Positions 21,113-33,489 of a stretch of 64,000 bases of DNA are shown here, in pieces. The DNA is taken from assembly GCF_032854445.1 (NCBI RefSeq), contig NC_088307.1:10552017-10616016 (forward strand), in the 5' to 3' direction. Numbering within the stretch: the first letter of the stretch is position 1; every line of letters begins with the position of its first letter. This DNA is from Liolophura sinensis. Its lineage: Eukaryota > Mollusca > Polyplacophora > Chitonida > Chitonidae. The notes beneath the pieces are model-generated. The model was not told the origin of the DNA. It searched no databases and was given only the letters and a program-made list of their open reading frames with translations. The position numbers and the translations under genes were made by a program.

Positions 21113-21296
21113 AGGCTTTTGTATTTACTTATTTTGTATTAAAGTATTTTGTTTAAATACTGAATATTTATGATAATTCAAAAAAGTATTCAAAACACGA
21201 CGATGTTATAGCCACCATTTTGAATTCTATTTTCGGGAACAAGCAAACATATACCACGTATCTTCTAAATCAAAGTAAGGTGTCAAGCTTTTGTCC

Positions 21297-22375
21297 TTAG
21301 TTGATAATTACGGAACCAGAATCTGCGCTAATGTCTTGTATAGGCTCATAAATTTGCACCATTTGTTTACGGCCGTGACACGAAGCAACAATTTGCATGA
21401 TAACATACATCGTCACTAACCCGATGGCGAAAGAAAAGTTCAGATACAGCGGAAAGTTGGGCCCGTATTCTTGCAGGCCGTAACCCCCGTAAATACCTGC
21501 CACAAAGGCACCTACCCCAACGCCGCTTTGAAAGACGGACATGAGAGGCCCGTTGACATCGAGGTACACATTAGCCCACGCCACGCCCGAGGGGAACACA
21601 GGGGCGCAGAAAAACGCAAATGCACAGGTGCTAATCCACAGAAACAATGAATTCGTCAAGCCCCAAAACGCCAAGACTGCGGCTGTACCTAAGGTCGCCA
21701 ACATTTCTATAACAAACATGATGTGGATCTGCACAAACTTGGCGACAAATGCCGAGACGAAGCGACCTGCTGCAAAGCTACCCCAGTACGCCGACATTAA
21801 AAACGTCGCCTCTTTCTTGGACAAATTGGCGTGGCCCTCGATAGTGACGGGCAGTAAATACGTCGAATACGAAACTATTACGCCAATGACGCAGCAGTAA
21901 AACAGGAACAATAAACACGCCATCTGAAGGCCAAAGGCGAAATTGCCCCTTGCGCAACCGGCAGGGGAGATAATGTTCCTGAAACTCGTCCGTGTCTCGC
22001 GAGGTGTTCTAGATGGTTGTCCCAGTACCTGAGGTTGATTCCACTGTAATTTTTTCCTGTGTCGAAGATAAAACATAAAAAAGAGACATGCGCAGATGAC
22101 ACCGTATCCACCCTCGATCCCGTACGGAATGTAAATATGCGTTCCGGTGTCGACAGTCGCATTCCCAGTCCCGTTTGCCGGAAGAGTCACACTGGACAAA
22201 CTATAAGCGGAAGGGGACGACGTCGCGTTTGAGTCCGAGCTATTTCGTTGTGGCGACAAAAAGGGACTGACCAAGAGTGGGGCGAGAAATGAACCAAATC
22301 CCGTCCCGAAGTGCATGGCGTGAAGCGGAGCGGCTGTCTTCTCTCTCCATATCTGGATCATCATGACATTTCCAC
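21297..22375 (-). CDS. MFSD4B-like 1, terminal exon
   Basis: Acceptor tcgtttcag, 359 codons including the stop. It encodes the GNVMMIQIW block, the glycosylated loop and about seven hydrophobic segments ending with GLVTMYVIMQIVASCHGR, then a short cytosolic tail. Confidence 0.92.
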
Positions 22376-25300
22376 CTGAAACGAGATGAAAACTGGTTCC
22401 GATATCATGAATGAATGGAGATGGCAACGCGACTTCGACATTGTCGCAGCCATGTGGTCACAAGTCACAAAAATGGAAAATATTACTCGTGTGAACAATA
22501 AACGATTTTGCCCAGGGATACAGCTTAGACAAAGTTCATGCAGCTCAAACATGTTCTGATATATGCCGGTGTCACAAGTTCGAATCCAGCTCTCGCTACT
22601 TCGACTACTTCAACTCCCAACTTTGTCAGTTACTTTGTAAAGATTTAGGTTTCGGTCTTTTTTACATATAAAGAATACATTCTTTATGTGGAGATTTAAT
22701 TCTGTGTGGCGTTAAATCCCAATCAGATTTATTTGCTTTATTGGTGTTTTACGCCGTACTCACTTTTTTTTTACGTCGGTGGCCAGCATTATGGTGGGAG
22801 GAAACGGGCAGAGCTCCGGGGAAAACCCACAGTTATACACTGGCAGACCTTCGTACGTAAAACAGAAGAGGAAGCCAGCATGAACTGGATTTGAACTCAC
22901 ACCGATCGCAATGGTGAGCGACTATATAAATATATAACAAGAAATAACCCCTTTTATGGTTTAGAAAACATTCCCTCGCTTTCAGCTGAACAGTCCAAGG
23001 AAACAGCATGCGAAATTGTTGTGTCTGTAACATTTGTGCTATTCCAGAATTCCGTGCGGGACATTTTGTGTAAAAGGGCCGGTAGACCTATATACTCACA
23101 GCAGGTAAGAGCGCTCCTGGAAAGCCCTTGTACAACCATGACGGAGGCCATGAGCCAGAGGTGAGAACACCAGGGTAGAGCCGCCGAACTGAGAGCCAGC
23201 GAGGATAAGAACACGGTGATGAAGAAATCTAGGTGATCCGGATAGCGGCCGCACAAGATTCCACCGCCGATAGAGCCTACCGGCATGGCGAGGTGGAGCC
23301 CCGTAAGAGCCTGGCCGATCTGCGCGTAGCTGCAACCAGCGATCTCCGTCAGGTCGATCAAAGTGGCACCGATGATCGCCGTGAAAATTCCCTGAGAGAA
23401 AAGAAACCGATGATTGCTTTTATTTCTAATTACTATTTTATGCCTCACCGAGATGACTTAGGGGTTCAATATATTTATACCTGGGCCAGATAAGACGGGT
23501 ATTTTTTTTTTGCCGGTTTTGTGTGTGTGTGTCTGTTCAGACACTCTACCGAAAAAATATTGCAAAGATTTGCATGAAATGTTGTGTACATTTATGTTTT
23601 TGTTAAATGCCAACGTCAACCAAAACTAAAACGAAACTTCAAGCACATCGGAAAACATACCGGCACGTGGAAGTTTCAGTAAAAATATTTTTTTCTGGTT
23701 AACATCGACCTTCGTACAAAAAAAAAATTAAACACACAATGTCTCATTTCAACCCTTCAATAATCGAGTGTGTATATTTGGCGGGTTATTACTAAGCAGC
23801 CATTTTCTATGGCCAGCAAACTTTCATGGGCGCATCGACAAAGAAGTTGACAGTTCATTTATTTGTACTTTTGTATCACACTTCTCTGGGGCCGATTCCC
23901 CGCCTTATTACGTTTACCATGCCAAGTTCGTTTTAACTTTCCGACGTGTGACAAACAGGTTTTGCGGACTGCAGTGGCTCCAAGCCTGGGATGTAGCAAA
24001 CGGCCAGATATATGTCATATGCGTGACATACAATGGTTACAGAGACTATATGCGTGACATACAATGGTAACAGAGACAATATGCGTCCTATACTAGTAGT
24101 TACATCGGTATAGAGAAAAGGGGTACTGCGAGGATTCCACACATCAGCGACAACACACACCTTAACCAGTCTCCTGATTGAATAAAAATGAACTGATTTC
24201 ATTAGTACAATAACCGGCCCCGATAGCAGCACTAGATAAAAGAGCGGTGGAAAGCCGTCCTCCAACAAGGAGGCACATCACATGTACTCTAAGGATTCCT
24301 TCGTCGTACAAATGACTGAAAAATTGCTTATTGCTTATCCAGTGCTGCTTCACTGAGACGCCTTACCGAAGGCAAGTAAAACGCCATTATACTGATACGG
24401 GTGAACCAGTTGCTGCACTATCCCCTTCATGCTGAACGCCAAGCGAGGAAGCTACAAGTTCCTCTTTATAGTCTTAAAGTGGCTCGACTCAGGATTGACC
24501 CTGGATCTACCGCTTCCAAAGCGGGCCCTCTACCAATGAATTTCAGAGGAACAGGTGGAACAGCATTTATTTATTACACAGTGCTCCCAGCATAATGCTG
24601 ACTGCTGTCATATGAGTGAAGTAATCTTGAGTACGGTTTAATACACCAATCAAATAAATAACTAAATATTATACAGTGAGACTGGGAGGGGGCGGACAAG
24701 GTGTGTGAGTGTGTGTGTGTGTGTGAGGGGGGAGGACTGACAACAAGACAACGGTCTATTAACTTTATAGCATGCAGTTGCCTAACGTGCACTTTTCCGT
24801 TGTTGTGCGAAATAGGAGCCTACTTTTTGGACATATTTTCTTAACATAGTTTTATATATCTAGACTGTTAAATGTCACCTGACCCCATTTCTCGGTTTTA
24901 AGGTGAAACTTCTACCTGGTTTCCTGACCAAGGTTAAACCGAAAACAACGCCAAACTGTGTCTCTGTGAAGCTGCACGTGACTATAATTTACTAATTTTA
25001 CGGTTGACAGTCGATTAGAAATGCAAACATTATACAGAGTATAAACACCGGGACTAGTATTTACTTACCTAGTTTTCAAGATGACTTGCATTTTAACAAG
25101 TTAATGTAAAGGTCATATACCAAGAAATTATACAGGGTCATGGAGGGTTCAAATACATCGTTCAAACTGACGCACGAACTCTTAATATCAAACACCAGAT
25201 TTAGCCTACGGCTGAGGAATGTTTTGTATTTACGCCCACGCAAGACATAGTTTTACTGCTACTCTTAACATCACTCCAGATGAAAGGGTGGGGGGTCGGC

Positions 25301-25733
25301 TCCGTTGTCTAGTGGTTAGATTGCCTTTAGCCTCTCACCAATGGGTTCACTGTGCGTTCAAGCCCAGTTTATGCTTGCCTCCTCTCTGGCTGTACCTGGG
25401 AAGGTCTTCAAGGAACCTGCGGATGCATGGTACTGAGTTCCCTCGACTATACCCGGTTTCCTCCCAGCATAATGCTGGTGGCTGCCGTTTAAGCGCAATA
25501 CTCATGAGTGTTTACATTCATGTACTATTCATACTTACAATGAACGTCCAGGTAAAAACCATTATTCCGGTTTTAAATATCTTGAATATTTTGCTGTCTT
25601 CTAAAACTCCGTCATCGCTTTTATTAGACGGTAATTGTTGGATGCTATCATCGCTCTCTTTTATGAAAGCCCCGTAATTTCCGGTTCCACCTCCAAGCAG
25701 TTTAGGTGTAAGGTCCTGTTTCATGCCTGACAT
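21297..25733 (-). CDS. MFS transporter, MFSD4B / sodium-dependent glucose transporter 1-like (paralog 1)
   Basis: Three coding exons on the minus strand: 25733-25539, 23391-23100 and 22375-21297 (195+292+1079 nt, 521 aa, stop TAA). The first intron is phase 0, the second phase 1. The N-terminal 50 residues are hydrophilic and cytosolic; membrane segment 1 (TGIMVFTWTFIV) is split by intron 1. The MFS motif-A loop reads GGGILCGRYPDHLD. Exon 3 opens with GNVMMIQIWREK and LHAMHFGTGFGSFLAPL, the diagnostic block of the MFSD4/NaGLT1 group, followed by an extracellular loop rich in N-glycosylation sequons (NSS, NAT, NGT) and the second six membrane segments. Length fits the family. Plasma-membrane uptake of glucose or a related solute is inferred from homology. 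Start chosen at the Met at 25733, just inside an exon whose acceptor (attgcag) lies at 25743; MKQD at 25724 is an alternative. A paralog lies at 35-40 kb. Confidence 0.9.
22570..22925. repeat. SINE-like D fragment (plus) followed by SINE family A (minus)
   Basis: 22570-22723 contains gttcgaatccagctctcgct and a tail gtgtggcgttaaatccc, related to 57770-57985. 22724-22925 is family A on the minus strand (ggtgttttacgccgtac to ttgaactcacaccgatcg). It lies in intron 2 of MFSD4B-like 1. Confidence 0.65.
23100..23391 (-). CDS. MFSD4B-like 1, coding exon 2 (292 nt)
   Basis: Acceptor ttctctcag, donor tgct/gtgagt. It encodes GIFTAIIGATLIDLTEIAG, the motif-A loop and LPWCSHLWLMASVMVVQGLSR (membrane segments 2-4). 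Same length and phases as the exon of paralog 2. Confidence 0.92.
24209..24540. repeat. Two family B SINE pieces, tail to tail
   Basis: 24209-24330 plus: head ggccccgatagca fused to gcactagataaaagagcgg (internal deletion). 24338-24540 minus: the 5' half of a family B element. Confidence 0.65.
24580..24672 (+). repeat. SINE family A, 3' fragment
   Basis: cagcataatgctgac to caaataaataac. Confidence 0.7.
25287..25512 (+). repeat. SINE family A, full-length, diverged
   Basis: Head ggctccgttgtctagtgg, B-box-like gcgttcaagccc, and tail region cataatgctggtggc. It lies in intron 1 of MFSD4B-like 1, close to exon 1. Confidence 0.7.
25539..25733 (-). CDS. MFSD4B-like 1, coding exon 1
   Basis: 65 codons ending FTWTFI / gtaagt. 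The exon begins at about 25742 after attgcag, so a non-coding 5' exon lies further upstream. This paralog has about 43 more N-terminal residues than paralog 2 (65 against 22 codons in exon 1). Confidence 0.8.
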
Positions 25734-26155
25734 GGCCGTTCTCTGCAATATGACAGTGTTACATATTTCATAATGAATGAAGATACTGGGGTGTTCATCA
25801 CAGTTATAATAAGCAAGTGTGAAAAAGGTCAACATTTTGTAACTGTTAAAATGATACAACTTGTTGAGTGCTACAAAATGTGAATGCCAGCTTTTTAAAT
25901 GTTACCCCGAGATGTTACATTTTTTAAACAGGTACATGTAAGATGTAAACAGCATCATGGCGGTGATCATAATTGGGTTTAGCTTTTCTGGCACGGTCAA
26001 ATTGTTACATTATTAAAGTTGTACACATTATTTCAAAATTAATGTATACATTTGAAGACAAAAGTAAAGAGATATGTTGTGAATACGATATGAATGTGTG
26101 GAAGGCCATCATTTTTGTTGTCTCCGGCATGCTATACCAGTGACCCAGCGCTATA

Positions 26156-26416
26156 TTTATTTTTTTATTTAATTGGTGTTTTTCGCCGTACTTAAGAATA
26201 TTTCACTTATACGACGGCGACCAGCATTATGGTGGGTGGAAACCGGGCACAGCCTGGGGGAAACCCACGACCATCCGCAGGCTGCTGGCAGACCTTCCCA
26301 CTGGAGCGGAAGCCAGCATGAGCTGGACTTGAACTCACAGCGACCGCATTGGTGAGAGGATCCTGGGTTATTGCGCTGCGCTAGCGCGCTAACCAACTGA
26401 GCCACGGAGGCCCCAA
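26156..26416 (-). repeat. SINE family A, full-length with target-site duplication
   Basis: Minus orientation, ending at the right in the complement of the tRNA-like head (gccacggaggcc). Flanks cccagcgctata (26144-26155) and cccagtgctata (26417-26428) form a 12-bp duplication with one mismatch. Confidence 0.85.
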
Positions 26417-26542
26417 CCCAGTGCTATAAGTAGCCTATGTGGACATCCGTGATGCTATACTATGATAGGATGATCAAAGTTAAAATTGCTCGGAAAGTTC
26501 ATACGTGAGGTAAATAACCCTGCATGGAATTTTATACTTATG

Positions 26543-26586
26543 CTATATTTATTTATTTGATTGGTGTTATACGCCGTACTCAACAA
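26543..26586 (-). repeat. SINE family A tail fragment
   Basis: tatttgattggtgttatacgcc only. Confidence 0.6.
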
Positions 26587-27008
26587 TTACCTATGTTATA
26601 ACATTGCGAGATGATTTTTGATTCAGACCGGATATTCAGCTCGGTGTCATTTTTTTATCTCCAATTTTTCCAATTTGTCGACCTTAAGATATGTTTGTGG
26701 CCAAGTCAGGTTTCAGATTCCACAAAGATTAACTTAAAATACGCCGCCTTTGCAGAATTATGATACAGGAGTAGAGTACTGTTTGTTACTCGATATTTTG
26801 ATAATCTCCTGGAGACTAAATTTCGTGATGAACACTACAAATCATTCGTGCATTACGTTAAACTAATCAACTAATTTGGCCGAACTGTTTGTAACTCTCG
26901 CGGATTAAAATGTTTTCACATGAACAAAGATTAGCCACATGAGTTGGGTTGTCTCCATGCGAATAAAGCCAGGTCATGCGCACTGGAAACAGCTATCTCG
27001 CTTGTAAA

Positions 27009-27252
27009 GACATGGGAGCCTCCGTGGTCTTGTAGTTAGCTTGCTAGCGCAGAAAAATGACCCAGGAGGCTCTCACCTAGGCGAATCGCCTGTGAATTCG
27101 AGTTCAGTTCATGCTGGCTTCCTTTCAGGTCGTATGTGGCTGTGGGTTTCTCCCTGGCTCTGTCCGGTTTCCTCCCACGAAAATGCTGGCCGTCGTCCTA
27201 TAAGTGAAATATTCTTGAGTAATGCGTTAAACACCAATGAAATAAATTAATA
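27009..27252 (+). repeat. SINE family A, full-length
   Basis: gagcctccgtggtcttg head to caatgaaataaattaat tail. Confidence 0.8.
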
Positions 27253-27481
27253 AACATATAAGTACAAAGTCATTAGTTGATTAGTGGTAAAGCTGCTTGT
27301 CTGTTAATGGCCTGATCACACAATTCAATCCCACTATCGGACAGGACATTTTCGAGATTCCTGCTCCTCTACTACTATTTTTCTCGGTGTTTTAGTCACA
27401 GTTAGCTTCATGCCGACGGCGTCCTCCTGTGTGGTGTTACACGAAGTTCATGAGAGAGTCCTTGCCTTCTTCAATATGTGA

Positions 27482-27803
27482 ACGGCCCCGATAGCACAGA
27501 TGGTAGAGCGTCCGTTTCGTGAGAGGTAGATCCAGGGTCAATAATGGGTCGAGTCACATCTAATACATTAAAAGAGCTTGGCGTTCAGCATGAAGGGGAT
27601 AGTGCAACAACTGGTTGACCGTATCAGTATAATGGCTCGGGCGGGGCGGGGCGGGTTACTTTCCTTCGGTAAATCTCAGTGAAGCAGCACTAGATAAAAG
27701 AGCGGTGGAAATCCGTCCTGCGACAAGGAGGTACATTACATGCACTCTAAGGATTCCTTCGTCGTCATATGACGTTAAACCCCAAGCACTCACTCACTCA
27801 CTC
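27482..27803 (+). repeat. SINE family B, full-length
   Basis: ggccccgatagcacag head, gagcgtccg, ggtagatccagggtc, tail cactcactcactc. Confidence 0.85.
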
Positions 27804-28960
27804 TTTCACACATTAAACTGGTCGTGATCATCGTCAAGTTAAAAGCCTATGAGCACTGTCGACATACTACAACACCATGCCCTTAGATACAACACATGAC
27901 ATGGCGCTGCATCAAAGTACATATAATACAATATCAATGGAGTGTAAGGGGCCTGGCGTATCCATTACAACCGAACATAAGGCCAAACAAGATTTAAAAT
28001 TAAAACTTTGTACCTGTTTGCATGTTACCTTGCAACATTAGCGCCAGGCGTAGGATAGATTTCGCTATTTCATCACGTAATCAAAATACTCACCCTTTAT
28101 GGGTACAAACAACTGTACATATAATATATGTGTATTACGTATGTGCATGTTAAAGCATGTACGTATAGTTTATACACTAAGATTATCATCGGCATTCTGT
28201 GCCAGTTATTCACCCATCAGACTGATCAAGGTACAAACTGGCCATTGTTAGATTAAATGGTGCACGCCTCGCCGACACTCGGAATTTTCCGGTGATCTCC
28301 GACCAGTTTTGATAGGCCATCGCCACGCGCGTGTTCCATATCAATCATATGCCTGATTGTCATCAGGTTTGTTGTACAATTTGATAGGTTTTACGACATG
28401 ATAAGTTTTGATTATAGAGAATTGTAGGCATATTTATTCATTTGTTCGATTGTTTCTTGACTTCATACTCCAGGTAAACACCCAAAGGCTCCCCCTGTTT
28501 ACTATAACGATTACTTATGCATGCTTACAATAACACTTGACTATAGCATCATGTCTGTTTGATACTGGACATGACACCATGTACATGAATGACACCAGAT
28601 CTGGCACCAGGTTCTTCCTTTATTTTACTTTCATTTTAACCAACCCAACAAAAAATAAAGCTGAATCAGCTGTATTCCTTGCATTTTTGTACTTATTGTA
28701 TGCATTTCATATCACCTCGGCAATTACCATGCTTTGAATCTATGCTTCGAAACAGGCATTCGTATATTAGCCCTCAACCAATAAGAACGCTCCAAATCAT
28801 GAACTTCTGGACCGATTAAATGTAACAAATTACAGTTGGCCTGGTTGCATTTGTTTTACACCTACTTCTGCTGAAGCCAGTGTCTTAGGTGGCTTGCACA
28901 TTTGTATGTTGTTATTATTCGTGCCACGTACGGATTTACACGACGAGTTACAGTAATACT
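27804..28960. other. Intergenic, no gene seen
   Basis: AT-rich unique-looking sequence; short open frames have no splice context. Confidence 0.4.
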
Positions 28961-28964
28961 GCGG

Positions 28965-29875
28965 TAAACTGACAAGAGGGAGAAATCAGCTGGCTACGTG
29001 TAACTATACTGACGGATAGAAGAAACATTACCAAGACGTTGAGAGACGACAGAACAAGAACTGACAAGAGGGCGAAATCAACTGGTTACGTGTAACTATA
29101 CTGACGTATAGGAGAAACATTACCAAGACGTTGAGAGACGACAGAACAAAACTGACAAGAGGGCGAAATCAGCTAGTAACCTGTAACTATACTGATGTAT
29201 AGAAGAAACATTAACAAGACGTTGAGAGACGACAGAACAAAACTTACAAGAGGGCGAAATCAGTTAGTAACCTGTAACTATACCGACGTATAGAAGAAAC
29301 ATTAACAAGACGTTGAGAGACAACAGAACAAAACTGACAAGAGGGCGAAATCAGCTAGTAACCTGTAACTATACTGACGTATAGAAGAAACATTAACAAG
29401 ACGTTGAGAGACAACAGAACAAAACTGACAAGAGGGCGAAATCAGCTAGTAACCTGTAACTATACCGACGTATAGAAGAAACATTAACAAGACGTTGAGA
29501 GACGACAGAACGAAACTGACAAGAGGGCGAAATCAGCTAGTAACCTGTAACTATACTGACGTATAGAAGAAACATTAACAAGATGTTGAGAGACAACAGA
29601 ACAAAACTGACAAGAGGGCGAAATCAGCTAGTAACCTGTAACTATACTGACGTATAGAAGAAACATTAACAAGATGTTGAGAGACAACAGAACAAAACTG
29701 ACAAGAGGGCGAAATCAGCTAGTAACCTGTAACTATACTGACGTATAGAAAAACTTTAACAAGACGTTGAGAGATGACAGAACAAAAACTGACAAAAGGG
29801 CGAAATTAGCTAGTTACGTGTAACTATATTGACGTACAGAAGAAACTTTAACAAAACGTTGAGAGACGATAGTTT
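28965..29875. repeat. Satellite array, 91 bp x 10
   Basis: gacaagagggcgaaatcag recurs ten times at 90-92 bp spacing from 28971 to 29791; each unit also holds ctgacgtatagaag and gacgttgagagacgac. Confidence 0.92.
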
Positions 29876-30203
29876 TATACTATTTGTATAGTTTCTTTTC
29901 AGTATTTTTGCCAATTAAGACTCTTGTCACAGGTTTTATTTCCATTGTGTAGTCTTTTATAATAACATGTCTTGCCATGTCATAGATGCCCTCTTTTTTC
30001 ATAATTGTGTCTAATACCGCTGAAATCGGGACTAAAGGCTGTATGGTCATCGTGTTAAATTATATAGCCACGTTGAATGCATACCCGATTAGTCTTGCAA
30101 TCAAAGGGCAACTGAATTACATACTTATGTTATTAACGGCAACTTTTAAACCAACATGGTACACAATATGGACACTGACTTTATCCATTCGCCTCTTTCA
30201 ATC

Positions 30204-30455
30204 GGAGTCGGTTAGCGCGCTAGCGCAGCGCAATGACCCAGGAGCCTCTCACCAATGCGGTCGCTCTGAGTTCAAGTCCAGCTCATACTGGCTTCCCCTC
30301 CGGCCGTAAGTGGGAAGGTCTGCCAGCAACCTGCAGATGGTCGTGGGTTTCCCCCGGGCTGTGCCCGGTTTCCTCTCACCATAATGCTGGCCGCTGTCGT
30401 ATAAGTGAAATATTCTTGAGTACGGCGTAAAACACCAATCAAATAAATAAATAAA
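30204..30455 (+). repeat. SINE family A, full-length with target-site duplication
   Basis: Head tcggttagcgcgctagcg, B-box-like gagttcaagtcc, tail caaataaataaataaa. tctttcaatc occurs on both sides (30194-30203 and 30456-30465). Confidence 0.88.
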
Positions 30456-30469
30456 TCTTTCAATCCGCA

Positions 30470-32130
30470 TTGAAAACTGTTGACTGTTTCTCTTAGAATT
30501 GTTCTTTGGTGGGTTGGTTTGAAGCCGGTTTTGGAAATTGATTTGGAGATTATTGACCCGTAAAGTACATTTACGTTGGCCACATAGGCTGGAATACGAG
30601 TGTCTGTTTTGAAACCTAGTTTTAGGACAGATGCACCTCTGGGTGGTTATCTCTCACCCACGTGAATGTTCCATGCAGTATAAGTAAGCGTCGTGCTGGG
30701 TTTGCTTGACAGTGAAAAGTGTACAAGTGACTTTGTTTGTGGATGTGCCAGGTAGGTCAGTACAAGATTGTGTCACCTGTAGCGGAGATTAGAATGTACG
30801 ACATGCAAACTTTAACATGTTTGTATTTGTAGGTCATGGCAAGCTTAAATGTCTGAGAAATTTGATCTCTAACGAAGGCTATTATAGACCTGTGTATCTG
30901 ACCTGAAAATGACTTACTTGTTGGTCAATGATCTCATGTAGATATCTTTTTGTGCAGACACACAGATAAATATTGATTTTGTTTGCACCGTGTCCCACTG
31001 CCACAGATCTAGTACTTTTTGCGTCTACGCTATTTTTAATTGATTTAAATATTGAATACAATACATAGCTTTTAATCGTTAATCATCAGTTATAAATTGT
31101 GAGTTTTATAGTGTGTGTTTTCTAAACTTAATATTTTAATTCATTTATTTCTGTATTTATTTTCTTTAATTATTTCAAGGGCTTTTTGCCTTTGGTATAC
31201 TCAGGGTTATTTCACTCATATAATGTTGTTAATTGAGGGAGAACCAGCGTTTGTTCTTCGCTAGGATGTCACGTGTCATCCTTGGATGTTAGTTGTTTGC
31301 AGTGGTGTGTTCACAGACGTTGCAAAACACAGGTGAAGGTTTGATACCTTTGTTAAAATGCCTCACATATATTATCACAGTGCAAACAAAGATCTGATAT
31401 ACTCTTCCTCCTATTGTTTGATCTAGATCTGGGCATCATCGAACAGGCGATGTAGTTAATGCAATATAATTTATGATCCTTCGTCTTGGTGAACTGCTGT
31501 ATCATCCTAGATCTTATTTTAACAGAACCTTGTGGAGCCAGCCAAAGAATCAATATTTAGAGAGGCCAATAGTAAAACTAATTTGTCATTCGTGAAAGTC
31601 CATAACTCACATTCTCTTCTCACAACTTTTCTTCATGTTTAACTCCAATATGACGGCCATTAAATAAAGCTTTTATTAATGGCTCTCGCTGAATATCACT
31701 TCCGTGTCAATGTTGTCATTAGACAACTTAGAGGAAAATACGACAGAAAACTCGAAACTTGTTTTCTTTGAGATGTGCTGCGTTATTTAGTATAGATTCC
31801 AGATTTCAAATTTTAGATTTATCCAAAAGATTTGCTGTGATAACTTTGACGCACTTAGATGACACTAGAATAGACTGCACCTTCAAACTGGCAGAGTTAG
31901 ATATATAAAATACCAACCCATTCGACGAAAAAGAACTTAACAGACTAAACAGAATAAACCGATCGTAAATTTACAGAAATGTTGACGTATAAATTACTTC
32001 ATCTTCAGGTCTTACAAAGACAGCATGCAAAATACATGCTAATTGTGCTTAAAAGCCAACAATTATGTAATAAGGGTGATAAGCTAAAAACAGTAAGAGC
32101 CACCTATTCATGACACTGAAGCTAAAATGA
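30470..32130. other. Intergenic, no gene seen
   Basis: AT-rich sequence without supported exons; a diverged dispersed motif (ttttggaaattgattt... attattgac) near 30530 recurs near 34780 and 8750. Confidence 0.4.
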
Positions 32131-32134
32131 CATA

Positions 32135-32706
32135 AAAACAAACGAAGCTATAGTCGTGACAGAACCAACAATAAATTAAACTAGCTACCAGTGGTGATAA
32201 CCACAAATGAAGCTATAGTTGTGACAGAACTACAAATGAAGTCATAGCCGTGACAAAACCACACACAAAGTTGTAGTTGTGACAAAGCCACAAAGGAAGC
32301 TACAGTCGTGACAGAACTACAAATGAAGGCATGGTCGCGGCGGAACCACGAAGAAAGCTATAGTCGTGACAAATCCAAACGTGGATTTATTTATTTATCT
32401 GATTAGTGTTTTACCCTATATTCAAGAATATTTCACTTATACGACGGCAGCCAGCACTATGGTGGGAGGAAACCTGGCAGAGCCCGGCGGAAACCCACGA
32501 TCACCCGCAGGTTGCTGCAGACCTTCCCACGTACGCCAAACGTGAGGCTACAGTCGTGGCAGAACCAGATATGAAGCTACAGTATATATAGTCGTTACAG
32601 ATCCACAAAAGAAACTATAGACAGAGTTGACAAAACCACAAATGAGTATAAAGTTGTGACAGAACCACTCATGAAGCTAAATTCGCGACACAGCCTCAAA
32701 GATGAA
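32135..32706. repeat. Degenerate minisatellite, about 27-30 bp units, split by two SINEs
   Basis: Units like gaagctatagtcgtgacag and aaccacaaatgaag. It is interrupted by a family A SINE at 32384-32535 and bounded by a family B SINE at 32707; a decayed continuation is seen to about 33400. Confidence 0.75.
32384..32535 (-). repeat. SINE family A, 5'-truncated with target-site duplication
   Basis: Minus orientation, tRNA head missing. ccaaacgtg flanks it (32375-32383 and 32536-32544). Confidence 0.85.
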
Positions 32707-33063
32707 GACCGGCCCGGATAGCACAGTTGGTAGAGCGTCCGCTTCGGAACCGGTAGATCCAGGATCAATCCTTGATCGAGTCACACCTAAGACTTTAAAA
32801 GAGGAAGTTGTAACTTCCTCGCTTGGCGTTCAGCATGAAAGGGATAGTGCAACGACTGGTTGACCCGTATTGGCTCGGGCGGGGCGGCTTACTTGCCTTC
32901 GGTAAGTCGTCTCAGTGAAGCAGCACTAGATAAAAGAGCGGTGGAAATCCGTCCTGCAACAAGGAGGCACATTACACGTGCATGCACCCTAATGATTCCT
33001 TCGTCGTCATATGACTGAAAAATTGTTGAGTACGACGTTAAACCCCAAGCACTCACTCACTCA
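32707..33063 (+). repeat. SINE family B, full-length with 12-bp target-site duplication
   Basis: Head ccggcccggatagcacag, B-box-like ggtagatccaggatc, body ggcgttcagcatg, tail cactcactcact. ctcaaagatgaa at 32695-32706 and 33064-33075. Confidence 0.9.
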
Positions 33064-33489
33064 CTCAAAGATGAACAAATGCAGTACGTGTAACACATAA
33101 AAATATGAATGAATAGGGTTTAACGACACATTGGCTGTATTTCAACCATACTGTGGAGAACTGAAACGGATGAGATAATACTAGTAACAGAGCCACCAAA
33201 ATGAAGTAACAAACACGAAGTGACGGTAGTCACAATGTTCCTATGTAAAATAACAATCGTGATGAGCGTCAAAAGTGAGCTAAATTTCATAACAGATCGA
33301 CGACCATGAATTAGTAGTTGTGTAAAGTCACAAAGACACAACAACTATTCATGTGAGAGCGACAAAATAGCCCAATTTTAGTTGAAGGACCAAAAAGCAG
33401 AGCTATAACGGTTAAAATAATTCCATAAAGCTAAGATAATGGCGAAAACATAGGAGATGAGCGTGTAACCGTAGACAATATAATTAAAT

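Noticed and set aside
20783..21142. Phe/Leu-rich and Lys/Gln-rich open frames
   Set aside because: Products of the A/C-rich simple sequence at 20983-21112.
21541..21900. 119-codon plus-strand open frame
   Set aside because: Antisense shadow of the terminal exon of MFSD4B-like 1.
30233..30470. tRNA gene at the start of a SINE
   Set aside because: A- and B-box-like words are present but the tRNA fold is not maintained and the sequence continues as a family A SINE with target duplications.
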